This document shows, piece by piece, positions 1 to 7,241 of a stretch of DNA of 27,856 bases. The DNA is from a virus. The stretch's first letter is position 1; each line of letters starts with the position of its first letter. Made by a program: the position numbers and the translations under genes. The notes beneath the pieces were generated by a model. The model searched no databases and was not told the DNA's origin. It saw nothing but the letters and a program-made list of their open reading frames with translations. The stretch spans positions 1 through 27,856 of IMG/VR virus record IMGVR_UViG_3300034356_000219, one strand, 5' to 3'.

Positions 1-674
1 CTCGTTCAAACGAAGCCAAGACTGCGGCGGTTGCTTCTTTCCAGAATGGTGGTCCAGCTGGAGTTCTTTTTATGAATGATGATAGGTTTGACCCTATAAG
101 TGGAACACAACAAGCACAAGCACTTAAAAGAGCCGTAAGCGAAAAAGGTGGTTCTGCTAACTTTAATTCAATTGCAGTTAGTGGTTATAAAGTAGATTGG
201 AAACAAATTGGATTAAGTCCTGTTGAATTAGATATTATTGAAAGTGAGAAGTGGGATATGAAAGCACTTTGTAATATTTATGGAGTACCATCTCAATTAT
301 TAAACGATGCTGATAACAAGACTTACAACAACCAAAGAGAAGGAGAGAAAGCATTGACAGTACGTTGCGCTATTCCTTTGTTAGTAGGTATTAGAGATAA
401 CTTGAATAGAAAACTACATTCGGATTGGGGTTATCGTGGAACTGATATTTATGTTGACTTTGACCCAACAGTTTATGGTGAATTAGAAGCTAACAAAGCA
501 GAGCAAGTTGAATGGTTAGATAAGGCTTGGTGGATTGCGCCAAAGCAAAAGATGGATATTATGGGATTAGAGATTCCACCTTACATAGATGAAGCGGAAA
601 TGGAAAAACTATATATCCCTTCAAGTTTACAAAGTCCAGATGAATTTCAACCATTAACATTACCAAATGAATAG
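1..674 (+). CDS. Portal protein, C-terminal part (5' end outside window)
   Basis: The reading frame is open to the window edge (first full codon at base 3) and reads RSNEAKTAAVASFQNGGPAG before the first internal Met at 72, so the gene starts upstream. The segment with CNIYGVPSQLLND followed by NKTYNNQREGEKAL is typical of HK97-family portal proteins, which form the dodecameric ring at the capsid vertex through which DNA passes and to which the terminase docks. The acidic, loosely conserved C-terminal tail ends 8 nt inside the next gene. The large terminase runs off the other end of the window, which fits the usual terminase-portal order. The family call is confident; the N-terminal half is missing here. 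Confidence 0.88.
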   Translation, partial: RSNEAKTAAVASFQNGGPAGVLFMNDDRFDPISGTQQAQALKRAVSEKGGSANFNSIAVSGYKVDWKQIGLSPVELDIIESEKWDMKALCNIYGVPSQLLNDADNKTYNNQREGEKALTVRCAIPLLVGIRDNLNRKLHSDWGYRGTDIYVDFDPTVYGELEANKAEQVEWLDKAWWIAPKQKMDIMGLEIPPYIDEAEMEKLYIPSSLQSPDEFQPLTLPNE

Positions 675-1041
675 TCAAGACATTTTAGACAAGTTATTTG
701 ATTTAAAGGTTGACCTTAAAGCCGACCTTAGCGAGGTTATTGATGAAGTTTACGCAAAGTACCACGATACAGTAAATATGTCTTACTCGGAGTTAAAGGC
801 TTGGAGTGAAACTAAATGCTCACGTTTAGCATCATTAGATAGAAGTCCTGTAAATAGGAACTTAAATCTATTGAGCAAGAAGAAGGCGGATTGGGGTGCA
901 AATGAAGTTAAGTCGGCAAATAGAACGATTAGCTTTGTTAGTAGAATGAAGAATATGGAGCAAGGCAAACCTGTAAACAAAGAGTGTCCATCTAAGAGGG
1001 ATATTTCCTTAAAGAACTGGGCATACAATCCAAATAAATAA
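667..1041 (+). CDS. Hypothetical head-region protein, 124 aa
   Basis: I do not recognise this family firmly. The protein is highly charged: residues 1-35 are acidic and probably helical (repeated LKVDLKADL-type sequence), and the C-terminal half is basic with a conserved-looking end, SKRDISLKNWAYNPNK. It overlaps the portal gene by 8 nt and is followed 2 nt later by the next small gene, so it belongs to the head operon and is likely translationally coupled. Position between portal and minor head protein suggests a role in head assembly, but that is inference from context only. The antisense frame over this gene is open but looks like a shadow. Confidence 0.75.
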   Translation: MNSQDILDKLFDLKVDLKADLSEVIDEVYAKYHDTVNMSYSELKAWSETKCSRLASLDRSPVNRNLNLLSKKKADWGANEVKSANRTISFVSRMKNMEQGKPVNKECPSKRDISLKNWAYNPNK

Positions 1042-1043
1042 AT

Positions 1044-1436
1044 ATGAATAACGTACAAAAGTTCGTAGAGTTAGCTAATCAGTTAATAAGCGAAATAAAG
1101 AAAACAACAGGCATAAATCGTAGTGGTATTACACAAGCTGCTTCATTGATTAGTCAAGGCAAAGTAATTAGTTCAAGAACTTGGAACAGACCAAGCGCAG
1201 CAGAAGAAAACGCATACATTGAGGAAAACGGAATGGCTGCTTATGGTAAGTGGTTTTTAGGCATTGATGCAAACGCTGAAATGGATACGAAAGAACATTG
1301 GCACTACATTTACACAAGTGATTTTGTAAACGTAGATAGAGCAGGACTTATTGCCATTAGACAAAGAGCAGGTCAACAAGGTCAAACAGATGTATTTAAT
1401 GCAGCTGGTAAGTTACTTGAAAAATTAGACGCATAA
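1044..1436 (+). CDS. Hypothetical head-region protein, 130 aa
   Basis: The C-terminal two thirds contain the pattern AAYGKWFLGIDANAEMDTK, then HWHYIYTSDFVNVDRAGLIA and RQRAGQQGQTDV. A similar small module, with YGKWxLG near the start and a RAGQ motif near the end, is one I remember from other phage head-gene clusters, but I cannot name its function. The gene ends in TAATG shared with the next start, so the two are probably translationally coupled. The protein has no membrane segment or catalytic motif that I can see. A role in the capsid is inferred from position only. Confidence 0.75.
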   Translation: MNNVQKFVELANQLISEIKKTTGINRSGITQAASLISQGKVISSRTWNRPSAAEENAYIEENGMAAYGKWFLGIDANAEMDTKEHWHYIYTSDFVNVDRAGLIAIRQRAGQQGQTDVFNAAGKLLEKLDA

Positions 1437-2317
1437 TGATTTGGCAAGATTATAGGAAACTATACTTAAACGCAATAAAAACCTACTCACCTAAGTTCAA
1501 GAAAGAACTACAAAGGCAAGTGGATACTTATTGCGATACCCAAGATTTAAACGCTATTAGCGACAAGAAGATAAAAAAGACCATCCAAAACGTTCATATT
1601 GCAATGGGCGTTAAGATGGCACAAATTGCCGAGAAAAACGTTTCAAAACAAGTGAAAGGTTATTTCGGTCCAGAGGAGTTTAAGAGTAAGCAAACGGACT
1701 TGTTTACTTATGTGATGCTGACTTATTTAGAATTAAAAGGCTTAGATAATATAGCAGCAGAAATAACTCAAACAACTAAAAACCAAATTCAACAATACTT
1801 AATAAGGTCTGTTGATGAAGGTTTAACGCTACAAGAAACAATCAAGCTATTAAGAACGGCTGGGATAACAGATTACAGAGCGGAGATGATAGCAAGAACG
1901 GAAACAGGTAGAGCAGCAAACATAGGCTCAATGGTAGGAACGGCATCAACAGGACTTGTAACTATGAAGGAGTGGATTGCTGCAAGGGATAACCGAACAA
2001 GGCGTGTACCTAGAGATCAGTTTGACCATTTTCACATGGATGGAATAAAAGTAGCTTACGATGAAAAATTTAATGTTAAGACTAAAAACGGAGGTTTTGA
2101 GCAAATGTTACATCCTTGCGACCCAAGTGGAAGTGCTGGCGATGTTATCAACTGCCGTTGTACGTTAGGTTATGAAGCGGTTAGAGGCGAAGATGGAAAG
2201 CCAAAAAGATTACAAGATAACCCACCAATGGGAGATATGGGGTTGGTTTGGAATCTAATTAATAATGTGGCTTTGATGCAAATTTCTAATTTAATAAGAG
2301 ATTTGTTAGCAGATTAA
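1436..2317 (+). CDS. Minor head protein (Mu gpF / SPP1 gp7 family)
   Basis: The C-terminal half carries the family signature: IARTETGRAANIGSM (ARTETG at residues 153-158), then WIAARDNRTR followed by a DHFHMDG stretch, and the cysteine motif DVINCRC at residues 236-242. Proteins of this family are head morphogenesis or minor capsid proteins; SPP1 gp7 binds the portal and influences DNA exit. The N-terminal 130 residues are helical and less conserved, as usual. The Cys/His residues in the C-terminal part (HFHMDG, HPCDPSG, NCRC) could bind a metal, which is inference. The start overlaps the preceding stop by one base (TAATG). Confidence 0.88.
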   Translation: MIWQDYRKLYLNAIKTYSPKFKKELQRQVDTYCDTQDLNAISDKKIKKTIQNVHIAMGVKMAQIAEKNVSKQVKGYFGPEEFKSKQTDLFTYVMLTYLELKGLDNIAAEITQTTKNQIQQYLIRSVDEGLTLQETIKLLRTAGITDYRAEMIARTETGRAANIGSMVGTASTGLVTMKEWIAARDNRTRRVPRDQFDHFHMDGIKVAYDEKFNVKTKNGGFEQMLHPCDPSGSAGDVINCRCTLGYEAVRGEDGKPKRLQDNPPMGDMGLVWNLINNVALMQISNLIRDLLAD

Positions 2318-2339
2318 AAAAAATTAATAACTTTGTTAT
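2302..2339 (+). promoter_or_regulatory. Putative Bacteroidetes-type promoter before the protease gene
   Basis: TAACTTTG at 2328-2335 matches the Bacteroidetes -7 consensus TAnnTTTG, and a TTTG that could be the -33 element lies at 2302-2305, 22 nt upstream. Only 4 nt separate the element from the ATG at 2340, so a transcript made here would begin at or next to the start codon. The match is by eye; no start-site data are available. Confidence 0.45.
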
Positions 2340-3083
2340 ATGAGTAAGATTGAAAACAAAAGCTACAATGATATGATTTTGGATATAGAGCCAGAATCAA
2401 GAACAGTAAAAGCGTGTTGGTCAAGGATTGGAAACGTAGATTTAGACAATGATATTATCGTTGCTGAAGCGTTTACCAAGACTATCAAAGAACGTGGACC
2501 AAAAGGCAAAAATATGATTTGGTCTTTAGTAGATCACAAAGCTGATATGGCACACACTTTAGGGAAGCCTAAAGAGTTATACATAGAAGGCGATATGCTT
2601 GTTGCGGTTACTGACTTAATAGAAACTGAATGTGGCGAAGATGCTATCAAGTTATATGAAGCTGGTTTAATCAATCAACACTCAATCGGTTTTAGTACGT
2701 TAAAGTCGGATGTAAACCAAAAGACTGGTGTGCGTACTATCACGGAATTAAAACTATACGAAGGTTCTGCGGTTCTTTGGGGTGCTAATCCAGAAACACC
2801 AATGTTGGGTTTCAAGGGAGAGTTTAAAGAAACAAAAGAAAATTTATCAATAAGATTAGAAAACTTAATCAAGGCATTTAGAGGTGGTACATTCACAGAT
2901 GACACCTTTGCTTTGATGGAGATTCAAATAAAACAAATACAAGCCGAGTTATTAACTTTGGAGATTACTGAAACAATCACTCAACCCGAGCCATCAGTTG
3001 AGCCGACACCAGTGGTAGAAGAAAAGAATAACGAGGAAGTATTAAAGGCAATTAAGCAATTTAACAATCTATTTAAAAAGTAA
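2340..3083 (+). CDS. Prohead protease (HK97 gp4-like, peptidase S78)
   Basis: This is the maturation protease that removes the scaffolding portion of the capsid protein during head assembly. Visible family features are the catalytic His in WSLVDHKAD (His66), the catalytic Ser in LINQHSIGFS (Ser115) and the strand containing LKLYEGSAVLWGANPETP, whose Glu141 is a candidate third residue. The first 160 residues form the protease domain; residues 165-247 are a charged, partly proline-rich tail (TQPEPSVEPTPVVEEK) ending in LFKK that probably serves as an inhibitor or scaffold part. The major capsid gene follows after 2 nt. Length of 247 residues is normal for this family. Confidence 0.9.
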   Translation: MSKIENKSYNDMILDIEPESRTVKACWSRIGNVDLDNDIIVAEAFTKTIKERGPKGKNMIWSLVDHKADMAHTLGKPKELYIEGDMLVAVTDLIETECGEDAIKLYEAGLINQHSIGFSTLKSDVNQKTGVRTITELKLYEGSAVLWGANPETPMLGFKGEFKETKENLSIRLENLIKAFRGGTFTDDTFALMEIQIKQIQAELLTLEITETITQPEPSVEPTPVVEEKNNEEVLKAIKQFNNLFKK

Positions 3084-3085
3084 AA

Positions 3086-4177
3086 ATGGAAAATTTAATC
3101 AATGAAATGGCTGAGAACCTTAAAGGTTTCCAAGCTAATGCAGAAGCCCAAATCAAAGAGGTGGCTGCACAAGTAACTGTTGTAAAAGACGAGTTACAAA
3201 AGCAAATCGACGGACAATTAGCTACACAAAAGAAAGCAGCTAAGAAAGAAGTTAAATTTATGGATGAAGTTATCATGGAGAAATTAGATGGTAATTTTGA
3301 AGCAATGGAGAAGTCTTTAAAGAATAGCGGAAAATTCCGTTTAGACTTATCTGATGTTAAGACAATGACTTTAAGTGGAAACTTAACTGGTGATTCTCAA
3401 GCAACTTATGCTCCAAACCCAGCTATCCAACCTTCTCAAAGTTTAAACTTTAGAGATTTGATCCCTACTGTTAGAAGCGAAACTGGATTGTATGTTTACT
3501 ATCGTGAGAACGCTGGTTTAACTAACAACATCGCTGCTCAAACTGAAGGTTCTGATAAAGGTGAGAACAACTACTCTTTAACTGAAGTTAAAGTTGTAAA
3601 CGACTACCTTGCTGGTTTCTCTACTTTCTCTAAGCAAATGTTGAAGTCTTTACCTTTCTTGACTCAAACTTTACCGAGAATGTTACAAAGAGATTTCTTT
3701 AAGGCTGAGAACGCTGCATTCTTCTCTACTGTATCTGCTGCTGCAACAGGTTCAACTACAACTGCTGAAACTAACGATTTGTTACAATTAGTAGATTATA
3801 TCGGTAACCAAAAGGCTGCAAACTTTGTACCTTCTTATGCTTTAGTATCTCAACAACAAATGGGTCGCTTATTGAAAGCAACTATTGCTGCTGGTTACTA
3901 TGCTGGTGCTGGTAGTGTTATCGTAAACCCTAATGGTGGTATCACAATCTGGGGTGTTCCAGTTGTATCTGCATCTTGGGTAACTGATGACAAAGTATTG
4001 ATCTTCGATAATAGCTACTTAGAGAGAGTTGAAGTTGAAGGTTTAGCTATCGAGTTCTCTTATGAGAATGGAGATAACTTCCAAAAGAACTTGGTAACTG
4101 CTCGTATTGAGTGTTACGAAGACATCAACTTAATGTTGACTACATCTGCAATCTTTGCTGATATGGGTAACGTATAG
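3086..4177 (+). CDS. Major capsid protein, HK97 fold
   Basis: Residues 1-95 form a charged, coiled-coil-like delta/scaffold domain (NLINEMAENLKGFQANAEAQ), and the mature capsid shell domain begins around residue 100 near LSGNLTGDSQATYAPNPAIQ. The shell contains the E-loop-like stretch YYRENAGLTNNIAAQTEG and the P-domain helices around FLTQTLPRMLQRDFFKAENA, as in HK97-like capsids. The prohead protease encoded just upstream would remove the N-terminal domain; the exact cleavage site cannot be read directly. Codon choice is visibly restricted compared with neighbours (many GCT, ACT, TCT, AAC and TTC codons), as expected for the most abundant phage protein. A strong terminator follows 24 nt after the stop. 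Confidence 0.93.
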   Translation: MENLINEMAENLKGFQANAEAQIKEVAAQVTVVKDELQKQIDGQLATQKKAAKKEVKFMDEVIMEKLDGNFEAMEKSLKNSGKFRLDLSDVKTMTLSGNLTGDSQATYAPNPAIQPSQSLNFRDLIPTVRSETGLYVYYRENAGLTNNIAAQTEGSDKGENNYSLTEVKVVNDYLAGFSTFSKQMLKSLPFLTQTLPRMLQRDFFKAENAAFFSTVSAAATGSTTTAETNDLLQLVDYIGNQKAANFVPSYALVSQQQMGRLLKATIAAGYYAGAGSVIVNPNGGITIWGVPVVSASWVTDDKVLIFDNSYLERVEVEGLAIEFSYENGDNFQKNLVTARIECYEDINLMLTTSAIFADMGNV

Positions 4178-4200
4178 TTCTAAGGATTAGTAAATAATAA

Positions 4201-4227
4201 CCCCTGCCAATTCGGTGGGGGTTTTTT
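4201..4227 (+). terminator. Rho-independent terminator after the capsid gene
   Basis: An 8-bp stem (CCCCTGCC at 4201-4208 with GGTGGGGG at 4214-4221, including two G-T pairs) closes a 5-nt loop AATTC and is followed by six T residues at 4222-4227. It would end the head operon right after the capsid gene. Confidence 0.85.
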
Positions 4228-4243
4228 ATTGGAATAAATTAAG

Positions 4244-4251
4244 TAATTTTG
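4244..4251 (+). promoter_or_regulatory. Putative promoter -7 element for the connector/tail operon
   Basis: TAATTTTG matches TAnnTTTG and lies between the capsid terminator and the ATG at 4264. The leader TAAAAAAAGGAT would be about 5-12 nt. No convincing -33 element is seen at the usual distance; a TTG at 4229-4231 is too close. Confidence 0.5.
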
Positions 4252-4263
4252 TAAAAAAAGGAT

Positions 4264-4806
4264 ATGTCTTATTCTAATTATATTAATGACTTTAGTGCAG
4301 TTCCTATCGCACCAATAGTAGAGCCAGTTACTTTAGCAGAGGCAAAATTATACTGCCGTGTTACAACAAGTGCTGAAGATACCTTGATTACATTGATGAT
4401 TACACAAGCAAGAGAAGCTATCGAAGTCGCAACAGGATTGAGTTTAATACCAAAAGACATCACTACATATTTCAACAATATTAGTGGCAACTTTGATATT
4501 CCTTTCGGTCCAGTTGATATTGATACGTTTGAGTTGTTTGATATGGAGCAAGATGGTTTAGAGATTACAGGAACAAACCTACAATTAATAGGCAATGAGT
4601 TCCCTAAGTTAGTATTCCCAAGATATGCCAATTTTAAAGCTACTTATGAGGCTGGTTATACAACTATCCCTAAAGACCTTAAGTTAGCTATATTAGACCA
4701 AATCAGCTACGATTACGAGAATAGAGGATTAGATGGCGATTCAGGTATTTGTGAGAAGTCTTGGAAAGCGTGTCAAAGATGGACTAGAATATCCCCAATT
4801 TTATAA
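4264..4806 (+). CDS. Head-tail connector protein (HK97 gp6-like)
   Basis: The opening VEPVTLAEAKLYCRV, then EDTLITLMITQAREAIEVAT, is the standard N-terminal helical bundle of gp6-like connector (adaptor) proteins, which form a ring below the portal. The middle contains the usual GPVDIDTFELFD strand region, and the C-terminal ENRGLDGDSG stretch corresponds to the common end of the family. It is the first gene after the capsid terminator and its own promoter-like element, and is directly followed by the head closure protein, which is the expected order. Length of 180 residues is normal. Confidence 0.88.
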   Translation: MSYSNYINDFSAVPIAPIVEPVTLAEAKLYCRVTTSAEDTLITLMITQAREAIEVATGLSLIPKDITTYFNNISGNFDIPFGPVDIDTFELFDMEQDGLEITGTNLQLIGNEFPKLVFPRYANFKATYEAGYTTIPKDLKLAILDQISYDYENRGLDGDSGICEKSWKACQRWTRISPIL

Positions 4807-4807
4807 T

Positions 4808-5149
4808 ATGAAGTTAGGAAAAGCGAAAGCAAATTACGTAGATGCCAACACGATGACTCGTGAGGTCTTAATCTATGCTCCAACAAGGACAAGTGATGGT
4901 CAAGGTGGGTTCACTACGATATTTGCCCTACAAACGACTGTTTGGGGCGATTTAAGACCAGATAATCAAGTTCGTGAGATAGATCAGTCAGAATTACAAT
5001 TTGACCAAAGGAACAGGCTCTATATTCGTTTTGGTGTTAACATAAACGATTCCTACGAGGTTGATGTTGAAGGTTCAAGATATACGATACATTCAATTAA
5101 AAACGTAGAGAACCAAAATAGGTTCTTGGAGTTAATAATTTATAGATAA
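4808..5149 (+). CDS. Head closure / head-tail adaptor protein (SPP1 gp16-like)
   Basis: The protein reads REVLIYAPTRTSDGQGGFTT, then TTVWGDLRPD near its middle and YRDVVSYT-like RYTIHSIKNVENQNRFLELI at the end. This layout (an antiparallel beta barrel with TVWGDLRP in the middle) is typical of gp16-like head closure proteins that seal the connector after packaging. The frame is open 75 nt upstream to an ATG at 4733, but I place the start at 4808 because it follows the previous stop by one base in an AATATG context and gives the normal family length of 113 residues. It overlaps the next gene by one base (TAATG). Confidence 0.82.
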   Translation: MKLGKAKANYVDANTMTREVLIYAPTRTSDGQGGFTTIFALQTTVWGDLRPDNQVREIDQSELQFDQRNRLYIRFGVNINDSYEVDVEGSRYTIHSIKNVENQNRFLELIIYR

Positions 5150-5691
5150 TGCCAAGTTTTACATTTGACATAGGTAATTTATCAGATGTTCTTAAGAAAC
5201 TTGATACTTTAGATGCTAAAGTTCAGCAAGATGTTAAGGATGAAGTAAATGCATCAGCTTTAAATATACAATCAGGAGCAAAAAGATTAGCGCCTGTAAA
5301 CTTTGGTCAATTAAGGAATAGTATTTACTTAAAAGAGCAAAATGTAGAAAAAGGATTTGTTTTTACTGTTGGCGCAAGTGCTTCTTATGCTCCTTATGTA
5401 GAATTTGGAACAGGTGGAAAGGTTTCAATTCCAAAAGGATTTGAGGAATTAGCAAGTGGTTTTAGAGGCAAAAAGGATGGTACTTTTAAAGATATGGTTC
5501 AGGCTTTGACATTATGGGTAAAAAGAAAGGGAATTGGTGGAGGTAACGATAAGTCGATTGCTTATGCAATAGCTATTAACATATTAAGAAAAGGTATGCG
5601 ACCGCAACCATTTTTAATACCAGCTTTTGAAACAGAAAAGCCTAAATTGATTAAGAACATATTAAACGTATTGAAGAATGTTAAATCCTAA
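5149..5691 (+). CDS. Tail completion protein, HK97 gp10-like
   Basis: The motif order is that of the HK97 gp10 family: an N-terminal helix (LKKLDTLDAKVQQDVKDEVN), then SGAKRLAPVNFGQLRNSIYL, then ASYAPYVEFGTGG, and a C-terminal GMRPQPFLIPAFE. Proteins with RLAPVxxGxLRxSI plus APYVEFGT plus QPFLxPA are needed to complete or attach the tail at the neck. The gene sits exactly where expected, after the head closure gene and before the tail terminator. Its stop lies 14 nt inside the next gene, suggesting translational coupling. Confidence 0.9.
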   Translation: MPSFTFDIGNLSDVLKKLDTLDAKVQQDVKDEVNASALNIQSGAKRLAPVNFGQLRNSIYLKEQNVEKGFVFTVGASASYAPYVEFGTGGKVSIPKGFEELASGFRGKKDGTFKDMVQALTLWVKRKGIGGGNDKSIAYAIAINILRKGMRPQPFLIPAFETEKPKLIKNILNVLKNVKS

Positions 5692-6085
5692 TATTGAGAT
5701 AAAGAAGTGGTTTTATACTAACTTGACAAGTGCAAGTGGATTGGTTGTATATGATGGTTTTGCTCCTGAAGGTGCTGGTGATGAGTATATTGTTATGACA
5801 GGTAGAACATCAAGCCAAGATCAAGGCAAAGCAGGTTATACAAATAGTATTAGCATCACAGTTGATATTATTACAAAAAATGCTAACTTTGGTTATAAAC
5901 GTGCTGAAGCTATAAGCGATTTAGTCTTGAACGCAATAAATTCGGACACCAATATAACATTGGCAAACGGATTCACTGCATCAAGTTTAAGTGTTGAAAG
6001 TGTAAGAAACTTAGACGGCTTAAACCCTTTAGATAATGTTTTTAGAGTATTAATAACATATAATATAACCATAACTCAAAATTAA
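5678..6085 (+). CDS. Tail terminator / tail completion protein (gp17-, DUF3168-like)
   Basis: This 135-residue protein sits between the gp10-like gene and the tail tube gene, the normal place for the ring that stops tail tube growth and joins tail to head. It has an N-terminal helix (IEIKKWFYTNLTSASGL), a central strand region ending in VDIITKNANFGYKRAEAISD, and C-terminal strands (NVFRVLITYNITITQ). The helix starting KRAEAISDLVLNAI after the long strands is typical of the family. Sequence identity in this family is low, so the call depends partly on gene order. It overlaps the gp10-like gene by 14 nt. Confidence 0.75.
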   Translation: MLNPNIEIKKWFYTNLTSASGLVVYDGFAPEGAGDEYIVMTGRTSSQDQGKAGYTNSISITVDIITKNANFGYKRAEAISDLVLNAINSDTNITLANGFTASSLSVESVRNLDGLNPLDNVFRVLITYNITITQN

Positions 6086-6096
6086 AATAAAATAAA

Positions 6097-6552
6097 ATGG
6101 CAGAAACAAAAGTAAGCGCAAGAGATTATATCCTCTTAGCTGACATTAACAATGACGGAACATACAAGCCTGTTGCTTGTTTGACTACCAACTCTTTGAC
6201 ATCAACTTTAGGAACGATTGATGCAACTTCTAAATGTGGAGATCAGTACACTCCAAGTCCTTCATTCAATCAATCTTTTGAGTGTGAAGGTTTTGCGATT
6301 GATGAAACAGGAACTCCATCTAAAGATAGTTACCAACAATTATACGATGCTCACGCTGCAAAGACTTTATTTGCAATTAAGATGGGTAGAGCAACTCCAG
6401 TAGCAGGTGATGTTTATTATGGTGGAACTCCTACAAGTTTAGTATTTATTAGCAACTTTAATGTTAATGCTGCTGATAAAGATGATGTTAAATTTACTGC
6501 AACTTTCGTAGTAAGTGTACCACCTATTGCTCAAACTGAAGTACCAGTATAA
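6097..6552 (+). CDS. Major tail (tube) protein
   Basis: The protein starts AETKVSARDYILLADINNDG, has the alternating strand pattern of tail tube subunits, and contains the core FECEGFAIDETGTPSKDSYQ followed by AHAAKTLFAIKMGRATPVAG, which resembles TP901-1-type tube proteins. It precedes the tail-assembly chaperone genes and the tape measure gene, the standard position. Subunits of this family stack as hexameric rings around the tape measure protein to form the tail tube. An AT-rich leader (AAAATAAAATAAA) precedes the ATG and is typical of strongly translated Bacteroidetes genes. Confidence 0.88.
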   Translation: MAETKVSARDYILLADINNDGTYKPVACLTTNSLTSTLGTIDATSKCGDQYTPSPSFNQSFECEGFAIDETGTPSKDSYQQLYDAHAAKTLFAIKMGRATPVAGDVYYGGTPTSLVFISNFNVNAADKDDVKFTATFVVSVPPIAQTEVPV

Positions 6553-6566
6553 TAAAATAAAAAACT

Positions 6567-6941
6567 ATGTTCGAATTAAAGACTAACAACAACACAATCC
6601 ACCTAAAGTGGGGTACTTGGGCAATGCGTGAGTTTACTAAACAAAACAATATCGGTATTGATGAGTACTTTAAAGTTCTTTCAACGGCTCAAACAAGTTT
6701 AGACATAATAGTCCAGCTTGTTTACATTGGTTACAAATCTGCTTGTGTAAGTAATAAACAAGAGGTTGAGTACACTATTGATGATGCTTGTGATTGGATT
6801 GATGAAGTGGGGTCTATTTTTAGCGAAGAAGGTCAAATTATTGACTACATAAAATATATCGTTGAGAATACAGTCCACACCATTACAGGTGTAAAGAAGG
6901 AAGAAGAAAAAAAAAAGCCTAACAAAGCTAAGCTGGGATGA
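6567..6941 (+). CDS. Tail assembly chaperone, G-type (unshifted product)
   Basis: By position, directly between the tube and tape measure genes, this is the short (G) form of the tail assembly chaperone that coats the tape measure during tail assembly. The protein reads WGTWAMREFTKQNNIGIDEY, has a mostly helical middle and ends in a very lysine/glutamate-rich tail encoded by a run of ten A residues at 6907-6916, then PNKAKLG and TGA at 6939. The downstream reading frame that encodes the T part overlaps this end and has no suitable start of its own, so a fraction of transcripts or ribosomes should shift to make a longer G-T fusion. Confidence 0.85.
   Translation: MFELKTNNNTIHLKWGTWAMREFTKQNNIGIDEYFKVLSTAQTSLDIIVQLVYIGYKSACVSNKQEVEYTIDDACDWIDEVGSIFSEEGQIIDYIKYIVENTVHTITGVKKEEEKKKPNKAKLG
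6907..6917 (+). promoter_or_regulatory. Programmed frameshift / slippage site in the tail chaperone gene
   Basis: Ten consecutive A residues (6907-6916) followed by G read as AAA-AAA-AAG in the chaperone frame. The T frame is reached by +1 or -2, not by the usual -1: a -1 shift here gives GCC then a TAA stop at 6920-6922. The T frame is open from 6895 through 7236. Transcriptional slippage that drops one A (or adds two) would have the same effect as ribosomal +1 (or -2) shifting. Confidence 0.7.
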
Positions 6942-7236
6942 TATTCTAGTTAAAGCTGCGGAGTGCGGAATACGACCAAATGAATTTTGGGATATGACTT
7001 GGAAGGACTTTTCCATTATCGTTTTAGGTAAGGAAAGAAACGAGTTAAACGAATGGGCAAGGACTAGAAACCTTGCCTATATTGTATATCTAAGTTCCAC
7101 TACCGAGAAAACTCCTAAAAGTATGAAGGCTTTTTGGAGTATTCCAGATTTGGATGATGCAGATGTTGATGAGGAAAGAGTGTTGATAACTGATGAACAA
7201 CTAGCAAGAACACTTAAATTGTACGGAGTAAATTAA
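6919..7236 (+). CDS. Tail assembly chaperone, T domain (reached by +1/-2 frameshift)
   Basis: In this frame the sequence reads LTKLSWDDILVKAAECGIRP followed by NEFWDMTWKDF and then a helical domain ending TLKLYGVN. A segment of the form SWxxIL...A..GIxPxEFWxMTxxxF is the typical start of the tail chaperone T extension, and it lies upstream of the first ATG in the frame (6994), so it would be lost if the ORF were translated independently. I therefore read it as the 3' half of a G-T fusion, with the junction near the A run at 6907-6916. The exact junction cannot be read from the sequence. The tape measure gene starts 5 nt after its stop. Confidence 0.8.
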   Translation, partial: LTKLSWDDILVKAAECGIRPNEFWDMTWKDFSIIVLGKERNELNEWARTRNLAYIVYLSSTTEKTPKSMKAFWSIPDLDDADVDEERVLITDEQLARTLKLYGVN

Positions 7237-7241
7237 TAAAG

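Noticed and set aside
783-1058. Minus-strand ORFs such as the one at 783-1058 and others inside capsid, fibre and tape measure genes
   Set aside because: They lie fully inside well supported + strand genes, have no protein family features and reflect AT-rich codon structure.
4733-4807. Upstream ATG at 4733 for the head closure gene
   Set aside because: It lies 74 nt inside the connector gene and gives an N-terminal extension that does not look like the family; ATG 4808 follows the stop directly and gives normal length.
6218-6403. Plus-strand ORF within the tail tube gene
   Set aside because: It is entirely inside the tube gene in another frame and encodes a biased sequence with no family features.
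6911-6922. Classical -1 slippery heptamer A-AAA-AAG in the tail chaperone gene
   Set aside because: A -1 shift there reads GCC and then TAA at 6920-6922, so it does not connect to the T frame; the T frame needs +1 or -2.
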